NCBI GenBank assembly: GCA_043228905.1
Contig: JBHGNT010000008.1
Location: 186,001-250,000 of the forward strand
Source: Azolla caroliniana
Taxonomy: Eukaryota > Polypodiophyta
Direction: 5' to 3'
Length of the DNA stretch: 64,000 bases
The notes beneath the pieces are model-generated. The model did no database searches, was not told the DNA's origin, and saw nothing but the letters and a program-made list of their open reading frames with translations. Below, in pieces: positions 12,888 through 26,800 of the stretch; the first letter of the stretch is position 1, and the number at the start of each line of letters is the position of its first letter. A program made the translations under genes and the position numbers.

Positions 12888-15800
12888 GGAATTTCTTCAT
12901 CTCTCTCGACCTGAGTTTCAAAAACTTGATTTTTGATTTCCATAACATAGCTCGCATTGTTAGCTTCGATTCGCATATTTGAACACTAAAATCCGATATC
13001 ATATGGGCCAGGTATGAACATTTTAATTTACTCTCGGCCTCTTCTCTACTCCCTCCTCTAATTTGGTAATTTCTTCATGTCTCTCGACCTGAGTTTCAAA
13101 ACCTTGATTTTTTAATTCGATATCATAGCTAGACTTGTTAGCTTCGATTCGTATGTTTGAACACTAAAATCCGATATCACATGGGCCAGGTATGAACATT
13201 TTAATTTACTCTCGGGCTCTTCTCTACTCCCTCCTCTAATTTTGGAATTTCTTCATGTCTCTCGACGTGGGTTTCCAAAGCTTGATTTTTTAATTCCATA
13301 TCATAGGTACCTTTGCTAGCTTCGATTCACATGTTTAAACACTAAAATCCGATATCACATGGGCCAGGTATGAACATTTTAATTTAATCTCGGGCTCTTC
13401 TCAACTACCTCCTCAAATTTGGTAATTTCTTCGTGTCTCTCGACCTGAGTTTCAAAAGCTTGATTTTTTAATGCCATATCATATCTAGCATTGTTAGCTT
13501 CGATTCGCCTATTTGAACACTAAAATCCGATCTTCAATGGGCCAGTTATGAACATTTTAATTTACTCTCGGCCTCTTCTCTACTCCTTCCTCTAATTAGG
13601 TAATTTCTTCATGTCTTTCGACATGAGTTTCAAAAGATTGATTTTTTAATTTGATATCATAGGTAGCATTGTTAGCTTCGATTCGCATGTTTGAACACTA
13701 AAATCCTATATCACATGGGCCAGGTATAACATTTTAATTTACTCATGCGCTCTTCTCAATCCCTCCTTTAATTTGGTAATTTCATCATGTCTCTCGACAT
13801 GAGTTTCAAAATCTTGATTTTTTAATTCCATATCATAGCTACCGTTGTTAGCTTCGATTCGCATGTTTGAACACTAACTTCCGATATCACATGGGCCAGG
13901 TATGAACATTTTAATTTACTCTCGGGCTCTTCTCAACTCCCTCCTCTAATTTGGTAATTTCTTCATATCTCTCGACCTGAGTTTCCAAAGCTTGATTTTC
14001 TAATGCCATATCATAGCTAGCATTGTTAGCTTCGATTCGCATGTTTGAACACTAAAGTCCGATATCACATGGGCCAGGTATGAACATTATAATTTACTCT
14101 CGGGCTCTTCTCAACTCCCTCCTGAAATTTGGTTATTTTTTCATGTCTCTTGACGTGAGTTTCAAAAGCTTGATTTTTGAATTCCATATCATAGGTAGCT
14201 GTGCTAGCTTCGATTCGCAAGTTTGAACACTAAAATCCGATATCACATGGGCCAGGTATGAACATTTTAATTTACTCTCGGGCTCTTCTCTACTCCCTCC
14301 TCTAATTTCGGAATTTCTTCATGTCTCTCGACCTGAGTTTCAAAATCTTGATTTTTGATTTCCATAACATAGCTCGCATTGTTAGCTTCGATTCGCATAT
14401 TTGAACACTAAAATCCGATATCACATGGGCCAGGTATGAACATTTTAATTTACTCTCGGGCTCTTCTCAACTACCTCCTCAAATTTGGTAATTTCTTCGT
14501 GTCTCTCGACCTGAGTTTCAAAAGCTTGATTTTTTAATGCCATATCATATCTAGCATTGTTAGCTTCGATTCCCATGTTTGAACACTAAATTCCGATATC
14601 ACATGGGCCAGGTATGAACATTTTAATTTACTCTCGGGCTCTTCTCAATCCCTCCTCTAATTTGGTAATTTCTTCATGTCTCTCGACCTGAGTTTCAAAA
14701 TCTTGATTTTTTAATTCCATATCATAGCTAGCATTGTTAGCTTCAATTCGCCTGTTTGAACACTAAAATCCGATATTCAATGGGCCAAATATGAACATTT
14801 TAATTTACTCTCGGCCTCTTCTCTACTCCTTCCTCTAAATGGGTAATTTCTTCATGTCTTTCGACATGAGTTTCAAAAGATTGATTTTTTAAGTCCATAT
14901 CATAGGTAGCATTGTTAGCTTCGATTCGCATGTTTGAACACTAAAATCCTATATCACATGGGCCAGGTATGAACATTTTAATTTACTCTCGGGCTCTTCT
15001 CAACTCCCTCCTCTAATTTGGTAATTTCTTCATATCTCTCGACCTGAGTTTCCAAAGCTTGATTTTCTAATGCCATATCATAGCTAGCATTGTTAGCTTC
15101 GATTCGCATGTTTGAACACTCAAGTCCGATATCACATGGGCCAGGTATGAACATTTTAATTTACTCTCGGGCTCTTCTCAACTCCCTCCTCAAATTTGGT
15201 TATTTCTTCATGTCTCTTGACGTGAGTTTCAAAAGCTTGATTTTTTAATTCCATATCATAGGTAGCATTGTTAGCTTCGATTCGCATGTTTGAACACAAA
15301 AATCCGATATCACATGGGCCAGGGCTGAACATTTTAATTTACTCTCGGGCTCGTCTCAACTCCCTCCTCAAATTTGGTAATTTCTTCATGTCTCTCGACC
15401 TGAGTTTCAAAAGCTTCATTTTTTAATTCCATATCATAGGTAGCATTGTTAGCTTCAATTAGCATGTTTGAACACAAAAATCCGATATCACATGGGCCAG
15501 GTATGAACATTTTAATTTACTCTCGGGCTCTTCTCAACTCCCTCCTCTAATTTGGTAATTTCTTCATATCTTTCGACCTGAGTTTCCAAAGATTGATTTT
15601 CTAATGCCATATCATAGCTAGCATTGTTAGCTTCGATTCGCATATTTGAACACTAAAATCCGATATCACATGGGCCAGGTATGAACATTTTAATTTACTC
15701 TAGGCCTCTTCTCTACTCCCTCCTCTAATTTGGTAATTTCTTCATGTCTCTCGACCTGAGTTTCAAAACATTGATTTTTTAATTCCATATCATAGCTAGC

Positions 15801-15908
15801 ATTGTTAGCTTCGATTCCCATGTTTGAACACTAAATTCTGATATCACATGGGCCAGGTATGAACATTTTAATTTACTCTCGGGCTCTTCTCAATCCCTCC
15901 TCTAATTT
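12888..15908. repeat. Higher-order repeat, copy 3 with one monomer deleted
   Basis: Same subtype order as copies 1 and 2, but about 178 bp shorter. Copies 1 and 2 have two successive monomers starting GATTCGCAAG (one with TAATTTTGGAATTTC, the next with TAATTTCGGAATTTC); here, near 14215-14320, only the TTTCGG one follows. The TAGGCCTCTT marker therefore lies 3199 bp from copy 1 to copy 2 (9481, 12680) but only 3021 bp on to copy 3 (15701). This is a clean single-monomer loss, as expected from unequal exchange in register. Confidence 0.8.
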
Positions 15909-18900
15909 GGTAATTTCTTCATGTCTCTCGACCTGAGTTTCAAAATCTTGATTTTTTAATTCCATATCATAGGTAGCATTGTTAGATTCGATTCGCCTGT
16001 TTGAACACTAAAGTCCGATATTCAATGGGCCAGTTATGAACATTTTAATTTACTCTCGGGCTCTTCTCAATCCCTCCTCTAATTTGGTAATTTTTTCATG
16101 TCTCTCGACCTGAGTTTCAAAACCTTGATTTTTTAATTCCATATCATAGCTAGCATTGTTAGATTCGATTCGCCTGTTTGAACACTAAAATCCGATATTC
16201 AATGGGCCAGTTATGAACATTTTAATTTACTCTTGGCCTCTTGTCTACTCCTTCCTCTAATTTGGTAATTTCTTCATGTCTTTCGACATGAGTTTCAAAA
16301 GATTTATTTTTTAAGTCCATATCATAGGTAGCATTGTTAGCTTCGATTCGCATGTTTGAACACTAAAATCCTATATCACATGGGCCAGGTATGAACATTT
16401 TAATTTAATCATGCGCTCTTCTCAATCCCTCGTTTAATTTGGTAATTTCTTCATGTCTCTCGACCTGAGTTTCAAAACCTTGATTTTTTAATTCCATATC
16501 ATAGCTAGCCTTGTTAGCTTCGATTCGTATGTTTGAACACTAAAATCCGATATCACATGGGCCAGGTATGAACATTTTAATTTACTCTCGGGCTCTTCTC
16601 AATCCCTCCTCAAATTTGGTTATTTCTTCATGTCTCTCAACGTGACTTTCAAAATCTTGATTTTTTAATTCCATATCATAACTAGCATTGTTAGCTTCGA
16701 TTCGCATATTTGAACACTAAAATCGGATATCACATGGGCCAGGTATGAACATTTTAATTTACTCTCGGCCTCTTCTCTACTTCCCTCCTCAAATTTGGTT
16801 ATTTCTTCATGTCTCTCAACGTGACTTTCAAAATCCTTATTTTTTACTTCCGTATGATTGCTAACATTGTAACCTTCGATTCAAATGTTTGAACACTAAA
16901 ATCCGAAATCACATGGGACAGGTATGAACATTTTAATTTGATCTCGGGCTCTTCTCAACTCCCTCCTCAAATTTGGTAATTTCTTCATGTCTCTCGACCT
17001 GAGTTTCAAAAGCTTCATTTTTTAATTCCATATCATAGGTAGCATTGTTAGCTTCAATTCGCATGTTTGAACACAAAAATCCGATATCACATGGGCCAGG
17101 TATGAACATTTTAATTTACTCTCGGGCTCTTCTCAACTCCCTCCTCTAATTTGGTAATTTCTTCATATCTCTCGACCTGAGTTTCCAAAGCTTGATTTTC
17201 TAATGCCATATCATAGCTAGCATTGTTAGCTTCGATTCGCATGTTTGAACACTCAAATCCGATATCACATGGGCCAGGTATGAACATTTTAATTTACTCT
17301 TGGGCTCTTCTCAACTCCCTCCTCTAATTTGGTAATTTCTTCATATCTCTCGACGTGAGTTTCCAAAGCTTGATTTTTGAATTCCATATCATAGGTAGCT
17401 GTGCTAGCTTCGATTCGCAAGTTTGAACACTAAAATCCGATATCACATGGGCCAGGTATGAACATTTTAATTTACTCTCGGGCTCTTCTCTACTCCCTCC
17501 TCTAATTTTGGAATTTCTTCATGTCTCTCGACCTGACTTTCAGAAGCTTGATTTTTGAATTCCATATCATAGCTAGCATTGTTAGCTTCGATTCCCATGT
17601 TTGAACACTTAAATCCGATATCACATGGGCCAGGTATGAACATTTTAATTTACTCTCGGGCTCTTCTCAACTACCTCCTCAAATTTGGTAATTTCTTCGT
17701 GTCTCTCGACCTGAGTTTCAAAAGCTTGATTTTTTAATGCCATATCATATCTAGCATTGTTAGCTTCGATTCCCATGTTTGAACACTAAATTCCGATATC
17801 ACATGGGCCAGGTATGAACATTTTAATTTACTCTCGGGCTCTTCTCAATCCCTCCTCTAATTTGGTAATTTCTTCATGTCTCTCGACCTGAGTTTCAAAA
17901 TCTTGATTTTTTAATTCCATATCATAGCTAGCATTGTTAGCTTCAATTCGCCTATTTGAACACTAAAATCCGATATTCAATGGGCCAGTTATGAACATTT
18001 TAATTTACTCTCGGCCTCTTCTCTACTCCTTCCTCTAAATGGGTAATTTCTTCATGTCTTTCGACATGAGTTTCGAAAGATTGATTTTTTAAGTCCATAT
18101 CATAGGTAGCATTGTGAGCTTCGATTCGCATGTTTGAACACTAAAATCCTATATCACATGGGCCAGGTATGAACATTTTAATTTACTCTCGGGCTCTTCT
18201 CAACTCCCTCCTCTAATTTGGTAATTTCTTCATATCTCTCGACCTGAGTTTCCAAAGCTTGATTTTCTAATGCCATATCATAGCTAGCATTGTTAGCTTC
18301 GATTCGCATGTTTGAACACTCAAGTCCGATATCACATGGGCCAGGTATGAACATTTTAATTTACTCTCGGGCTCTTCTCAACTCCCTCCTCAAATTTGGT
18401 TATTTCTTCATGTCTCTTGACGTGAGTTTCAAAAGCTTGATTTTTTAATTCCATATCATAGGTAGCATTGTTAGCTTCGATTCGCATGTTTGAACACAAA
18501 AATCCGATATCACATGGGCCAGGGCTGAACATTTTAATTTACTCTCGGGCTCGTCTCAACTCCCTCCTCAAATTTGGTAATTTCTTCATGTCTCTCGACC
18601 TGAGTTTCAAAAGCTTCATTTTCTAATTCCATATCATAGGTAGCATTGTTAGCTTCAATTAGCATGTTTGAACACAAAAATCCGATATCACATGGGCCAG
18701 GTATGAACATTTTAATTTACTCTCGGGCTCTTCTCAACTCCCTCCTCTAATTTGGTAATTTCTTCCTATCTTTCGACCTGAGTTTCCAAAGATTGATTTT
18801 CTAATGCCATATCATAGCTAGCATTGTTAGCTTCGATTCGCATATTTGAACACTAAAATCCGATATCACATGGGCCAGGTATGAACATTTTAATTTACTC

Positions 18901-20860
18901 TAGGCCTCTTCTCTACTCCCTCCTCTAATTTGGTAATTTCTTCATGTCTCTCGACCTGAGTTTCAAAACATTGATTTTTTAATTCCATATCATAGCTAGC
19001 ATTGTTAGCTTCGATTCCCATGTTTGAACACTAAATTCTGATATCACATGGGCCAGGTATGAACATTTTAATTTACTCTCGGGCTCTTCTCAATCCCTCC
19101 TCTAATTTGGTAATTTCTTCATGTCTCTCGACCTGAGTTTCAAAATCTTGATTTTTTAATTCCATATCATAGGTAGCATTGTTAGATTCGATTCGCCTGT
19201 TTGAACACTAAAGTCCGATATTCAATGGGCCAGTTATGAACATTTTAATTTACTCTCGGGCTCTTCTCAATCCCTCCTCTAATTTGGTAATTTTTTCATG
19301 TCTCTCGACCTGAGTTTCAAAACCTTGATTTTTTAATTCCATATCATAGCTAGCATTGTTAGATTCGATTCGCCTGTTTGAACACTAAAATCCGATATTC
19401 AATGGGCCAGTTATGAACATTTTAATTTACTCTTGGCCTCTTGTCTACTCCTTCCTCTAATTTGGTAATTTCTTCATGTCTTTCGACATGAGTTTCAAAA
19501 GATTTATTTTTTAAGTCCATATCATAGGTAGCATTGTTAGCTTCGATTCGCATGTTTGAACACTAAAATCCTATATCACATGGGCCAGGTATGAACATTT
19601 TAATTTAATCATGCGCTCTTCTCAATCCCTCGTTTAATTTGGTAATTTCTTCATGTCTCTCGACCTGAGTTTCAAAACCTTGATTTTTTAATTCCATATC
19701 ATAGCTAGCCTTGTTAGCTTCGAATCGTATGTTTGAACACTAAAATCCGATATCACATGGGCCAGGTATGAACATTTTAATTTACTCTCGGGCTCTTCTC
19801 AATCCCTCCTCAAATTTGGTTATTTCTTCATGTCTCTCAACGTGACTTTCAAAATCTTGATTTTTTAATTCCATATCATAGCTAGCATTGTTAGCTTCGA
19901 TTCGCATATTTGAACACTAAAATCGGATATCACATGGGCCAGGTATGAACATTTTAATTTACTCTCGGCCTCTTCTCTACTTCCCTCCTCAAATTTGGTT
20001 ATTTCTTCATGTCTCTCAACGTGACTTTCAAAATCCTTATTTTTTACTTCCGTATGATTGCTAACATTGTAACCTTCGATTCAAATGTTTGAACACTAAA
20101 ATCCGAAATCACATGGGACAGGTATGAACATTTTAATTTGATCTCGGGCTCTTCTCAACTCCCTCCTCAAATTTGGTAATTTCTTCATGTCTCTCGACCT
20201 GAGTTTCAAAAGCTTCATTTTTTAATTCCATATCATAGGTAGCATTGTTAGCTTCCATTCGCATGTTTGAACACAAAAATCCGATATCACATGGGCTAGG
20301 TATGAACATTTTAATTTACTCTCGGGCTCTTCTCAACTCCCTCCTCTAATTTGGTAATTTCTTCATATCTCTCGACCTGAGTTTCCAAAGCTTTATTTTC
20401 TAATGCCATATCATAGCTAGCATTGTTAGCTTCGATTCGCATGTTTGAACACTCAAATCCGATATCACATGGGCCAGGTATGAACATTTTAATTTACTCT
20501 CGGGCTCTTCTCAACTCCCTCCTCTAATTTGGTAATTTCTTCATATCTCTCGACGTGAGTTTCCAAAGCTTGATTTTTGAATTCCATATCATAGGTAGCT
20601 GTGCTAGCTTCGATTCGCAAGTTTGAACACTAAAATCCGATATCACATGGGCCAGGTATGAACATTTTAATTTACTCTCGGGCTCTTCTCTACTCCCTCC
20701 TCTAATTTTGGAATTTCTTCATGTCTCTCGACCTGACTTTCAAAAGCTTGATTTTTGAATTCCATATCATAGCTAGCATTGTTAGCTTCGATTCCCATGT
20801 TTGAACACTAAAATCCGATATCACATGGGCCAGGTATGAACATTTTAATTTACTCTCGGG
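14461..20860. repeat. Overlapping ~3200 bp higher-order domain, two periods
   Basis: From about 14461 the local period becomes 3200 bp. CTCTTCTCAACTACCTCCTC occurs at 14461 and 17661, TAGGCCTCTT at 15701 and 18901, and AAGTCCGATATTCAATGGG around 16011 and 19211. At 20861 the pattern breaks (TCAATCCC replaces TCAACTACC). The first part overlaps copy 3 of the 3199 bp series, so a second duplication used a shifted window of the same array. Several monomers here (15909-17660) are absent from the earlier copies. Confidence 0.8.
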
Positions 20861-23800
20861 CTCTTCTCAATCCCTCCTCTAATTTGGTAATATCTTCATG
20901 TCTCTCGACCTGAGTTTCAAAATCTTGATTTTTTAATTCCATATCATAGCTAGCATTGTTAGCTTCGATTCGCATGTTTGAACACAAAAATCCGATATCA
21001 CATGGGCCAGGTATGAACATTTTAATTTACTCATGCGCTCTTCTCAATCCCTCCTTTATTTTGGTAATTTCTTCATGTCTCTCGACCTGAGTTTCAAAAG
21101 CTTCATTTTTTAATTCCATATCATAGGTAGCATTGTTAGCTTCGATTCGCATGTTTGAACACAAAAATCCGATATCACATGGCCTAGGTATGAAGATTTT
21201 AATTTACTCTCGGGCTCTTCTCAACTCCCTCCTCTAATTTGGTAATTTCTTCATATCTCTCGACCTGAGTTTCCAAAGCTTGATTTTCTAATGCCATATC
21301 ATAGCTAGCATTGTTAGCTTCGATTCGCATGTTTGAACACTCAAATCCGATATCACATGGGCCAGGTATGAACATTTTAATTTACTCTCGGGCTCTTCTC
21401 AACTCCCTCCTCAAATTTGGTTATTTCTTCATGTCTCTTGACGTGAGTTTCAAAAGCTTGATTTTTTAATTCCATATCATAGGTAGCATTGTTAGCTTCG
21501 ATTCGCATGTTTGACCACAAAAATCCGATATCACATGGGCCAGGGCTGAACATTTTAATTTACTCTCGAGCTCGTCTCAACTCCCTCCTCAAATTTGCTA
21601 ATTTCTTCAATGGGCCAGTTATGAACATTTTAATTTACTCTCGGCCTCTTCTCTACTCCTTCCTCTAATTAGGTAATTTCTTCATGTCTTTCGACATGAG
21701 TTTCAAAAGATTGATTTTTTAATTCGATATCATAGGTAGCATTGTTAGCTTCGATTCGCATGTTTGAACACTAAAATCCTATATCACATGGGCCAGGTAT
21801 AACATTTTAATTTACTCATGCGCTCTTCTCAATCCCTCCTTTAATTTGGTAATTTCATCATGTCTCTCGACATGAGTTTCAAAATCTTGATTTTTTAATT
21901 CCATATCATAGCTACCGTTGTTAGCTTCGATTCGCATGTTTGAACACTAAAATCCGATATCACATGGGCCAGGTATGAACATTTTAATTTACTCTCGGGC
22001 TCTTCTCAACTCCCTCCTCTAATTTGGTAATTTCTTCATATCTCTCGACCTGAGTTTCCAAAGCTTGATTTTCTAATGCCATATCATAGCTAGCATTGTT
22101 AGCTTCGATTCGCATGTTTGAACACTAAAGTCCGATATCACATGGGCCAGGTATGAACATTATAATTTACTCTCGGGCTCTTCTCAACTCCCTCCTGAAA
22201 TTTGGTTATTTTTTCATGTCTCTCGACCTGACTTTCAAAAGCTTGATTTTTGAATTCCATATCATAGCTAGCATTGTTAGCTTCGATTCCCATGTTTGAA
22301 CACTAAAATCCGATATCACATGGGCCAGGTATGAACATTTTAATTTTCTCTCGGGCTCTTCTCAATCCCTCCTCTAATTTGGTAATATCTTCATGTCTCT
22401 CGACCTGAGTTTCAAAATCTTGATTTTTTAATTCCATATCATAGCTAGCATTGTTAGCTTCGATTCGCATGTTTGAACACAAAAATCCGATATCACATGG
22501 GCCAGGTATAACATTTTAATTTACTCATGCGCTCTTCTCAATCCCTCCTTTAATTTGGTAATTTCTTCATGTCTCTCGACATGAGTTTCAAAATCTTGAT
22601 TTTTTAATTCGATATCATAGCTACCGTTGTTAGCTTCGATTCGCATGTTTGAACACTAAAATCCGATATCACATGGGCCAGGTATGAACATTTTAATTTA
22701 CTCTCGGGCTCTTATCAACTCCCTCCTCAAATTTGGTTATTTCTTCATGTCTCTCAACGTGACTTTCAAAATCCTTATTTTTTACTTCCATATGATAGCT
22801 AACATTGTAAGCTTCGATACAAATGTTTGAACACTAAAATCCGATATCAGATGGGACAGGTATGAACATTTTAATTTACTCTCGGGCTCTTCTCAACTCC
22901 CTCCTCAAATTTGGTAATTTCTTCATGTCTCTCGACCTGAGTTTCAAAAGCTTCATTTTTTAATTCCATATCATAGGTAGCATTGTTAGCTTCAATTAGC
23001 ATGTTTGAACACAAAAATCCGATATCACATGGGCCAGGTATGAACATTTTAATTTACTCTGGGGCTCTTCTCAACTCCCTCCTCTAATTTGGTAATTTCT
23101 TCATATCTCTCGACCTGAGTTTCCAAAGATTGATTTTCTAATGCCATATCATAGCTAGCCTTGTTAGCTTCGATTCGCATATTTGAACACTAAAATCCGA
23201 TATCACATGGGCCAGGTATGAACATTTTAATTTACTCTAGGCCTCTTCTCTACTCCCTCCTCTAATTTGGTAATTTCTTCATGTCTCTCGACCTGAGTTT
23301 CAAAACAATTATTTTTTAATTCCATATCATAGCTAGCATTGTTAGCTTCGATTCCCATGTTTGAACACTAAATTCCGATATCACATGGGCCAGGTATGAA
23401 CATTTTAATTTACTCTCGGGCTCTTCTCAATCCCTCCTCTAATTTGGTAATTTCTTCATGTCTCTCGACCTGAGTTTCAAAATCTTGATTTTTCAATTCC
23501 ATATCATAGGTAGCATTGTTAGATTCGATTCGCCTGTTTGAACACTAAAGTCCGATATTCAATGGGCCAGTTATGAACATTTTAATTTACTCTCGGGCTC
23601 TTCTCAATCCCTCCTCTAATCTGGTAGTTTCTTCATGTCTCTCGACCTGAGTTTCAAACTCTTGATTTTTTAATTCCATATCATAGCTAGCATTGTTAGA
23701 TTCGATTCGCCTGTTTGAACACTAAAATCCGATATTCAATGGGCCAGTTATGAACATTTTAATTTACTCTTGGCCTCTTCTCTACTCCTTCCTCTAATTT

Positions 23801-26800
23801 GGTAATTTCTTCATGTCTTTCGACATGAGTTTCAAAAGATTTATTTTTTAAGTCCATATCATAGGTAGCATTGTTAGCTTCGATTCGCATGTTTGAACAC
23901 TAAAATCCTATATCACATGGGCCAGGTATGAACATTTTAATTTAATCATGCGCTCTTCTCAATCCCTCCTTTAATTTGGTAATTTCTTCATGTCTCTCGA
24001 CCTGAGTTTCAAAACCTTGATTTTTAAATTCCATATCATAGCTAGCATTGTTAGATTCGATTCGCCTGTTTGAACACTAAAGTCCGATATTCAATGGGCC
24101 AGTTATGAACATTTTAATTTACTCTCGGGCTCTTCTCAATCCCTCCTCTAATTTGGTAATTTCTTCATGTCTCTCGACCTGAGTTTCAAAATCTTGATTT
24201 TTTAATTCCATATCATAGCTAGCATTGTTAGATTCGATTCGCCTGTTTGAACACTAAAATCCGATATTCAATGGGCCAGTTATGAACATTTTAATTTACT
24301 CTTGGCTTCTTCTCTACTCCTTCCTCTAATTTGGTAATTTCTTCATGTCTTTCGACATGAGTTTCAAAAGATTTATTTTTTAAGTCCATATCATAGGTAG
24401 CATTGTTAGCTTCGATTCGCATGTTTGAACACTAAAATCCTATATCACATGGGCCAGGTATGAACATTTTAATTTAATCATGCGCTCTTCTCAATCCCTC
24501 CTTTAATTTGGTAATTTCTTCATGTCTCTCGACCTGAGTTTCAAAACCTTGATTTTTTAATTCCATATCATAGCTAGCCTTGTTAGCTTCGAATCGTATG
24601 TTTGAACACTAAAATCCGATATCACATGGGCCAGGTATGAACATTTTCATTTACTCTCGGGCTCTTCTCAATCCCTCGTTTAATTTGGTAATTTCTTCAT
24701 GTCTCTCGACCTGAGTTTCAAAACCTTGATTTTTTAATTCCATATCATAGCTAGCCTTGTTAGCTTCGATTCGTATGTTTGAACACTAAAATCCGATATC
24801 ACATGGGCCAGGTATGAACATTTTAATTTACTCTCGGCCTCTTCTCTACTTCCCTCCTCAAATTTGGTTATTTCTTCATGTCTCTCAACGTGACTTTCAA
24901 AATCCTTATTTTTTACTTCCATATGATTGCTAACATTGTAACCTTCGATTCAAATGTTTGAACACTAAAATCCGAAATCACATGGGACAGGTATGAACAT
25001 TTTAATTTGATCTCGGGCTCTTCTCAACTCCCTCCTCAAATTTGGTAATTTCTTCATGTCTCTCGACCTGAGTTTCAAAAGCTTCATTTTTTAATTCCAT
25101 ATCATAGGTAGCATTGTTAGCTTCAATTCGCATGTTTGAACACAAAAATCCGATATCACATGGGCCAGGTATGAACATTTTAATTTACTCTCGGGCTCTT
25201 CTCAACTCCCTCCTCTAATTTGGTAATTTCTTCATATCTCTCGACCTGAGTTTCCAAAGCTTTATTTTCTAATGCCATATCATAGCTAGCATTGTTAGCT
25301 TCGATTCGCCTGTTTGAACACTAAAATCCGATATCACATGGGCCAGGTATGAACATTTTAATTTACTCTCGGGCTCTTCTCAACTCCCTCCTCTAATTTG
25401 GTAATTTCTTCATGTCTTTCGACATGAGTTTCAAAAGATTTATTTTTTAAGTCCATATCATAGGTAGCATTGTTAGCTTCGATTCGCATGTTTGAACACT
25501 AAAATCCTATATCACATGGGCCAGGTATGAACATTTTAATTTAATCATGCGCTCTTCTCAATCCCTCCTTTAATTTGGTAATTTCTTCATGTCTCTCGAC
25601 CTGAGTTTCAAAACCTTGATTTTTTCATTCCATATCATAGCTAGCCTTGTTAGCTTCGATTTGTATGTTTGAACACTAAAATCCGATATCACATGGGCCA
25701 GGTATGAACATTTTAATTTACTCTCGGGCTCTTCTCAATCCCTCCTCAAATTTGGTAATTTCTTCATGTCTCTCAACGTGACTTTCAAAATCTTGATTTT
25801 TTAATTCCATATCATAGCTAGCATTGTTAGCTTCGATTCGCATGTTTGAACACTAAAATCCGATATCACATGGGCCAGGTATGAACATTTTAATTTACTC
25901 TCGGCCTCTTCTCTACTTCCCTCCTCAAATTTGGTTATTTCTTCATGTCTCTCAACGTGACTTTCAAAATCCTTATTTTTTACTTCCATATGATTGCTAA
26001 CATTGTAACCTTCGATTCAAATGTTTGAACACTAAAATCCGAAATCACATGGGACAGGTATGAACATTTTAATTTGATCTCGGGCTCTTCTCAACTCCCT
26101 CCTCAAATTTGGTAATTTCTTCATGTCTCTCGACCTGAGTTTCAAAAGCTTCATTTTTTAATTCCATATCATAGGTAGCATTGTTAGCTTCAATTCGCAT
26201 GTTTGAACACAAAAATCCGATATCACATGGGCCAGGTATGAACATTTTAATTTACTCTCGGGCTCTTCTCAACTCCCTCCTCTAATTTGGTAATTTCTTC
26301 ATATCTCTCGACCTGAGTTTCCAAAGCTTGATTTTCTAATGCCATATCATAGCTAGCATTGTTAGCTTCGATTCGCATGTTTGAACACTCAAATCCGATA
26401 TCATATGGGCCAGGTATGAACATTTTAATTTACTCTCGGGCTCTTCTCAACTCCCTCCTCTAATTTGGTAATTTCTTCATATCTCTCGACGTGAGTTTCC
26501 AAAGCTTGATTTTTGAATTCCATATCATAGGTAGCTGTGCTAGCTTCGATTCGCAAGTTTGAACACTAAAATCCGATATCACATGGGCCAGGTATGAACA
26601 TTTTAATTTACTCTCGGGCTCTTCTCTACTCCCTCCTCTAATTTTGGAATTTCTTCATGTCTCTCGACCTGACTTTCAAAAGCTTGATTTTTGAATTCCA
26701 TATCATAGCTAGCATTGTTAGCTTCGATTCCCATGTTTGAACACTAAAATCCGATATCACATGGGCCAGGTATGAACATTTTAATTTTCTCTCGGGCTCT

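Noticed and set aside
24734-24922. 62-codon minus-strand frame (beginning MEVKNKDFES) repeated across the array
   Set aside because: Same satellite, opposite strand. Repetition follows higher-order satellite duplication, not selection on a protein.
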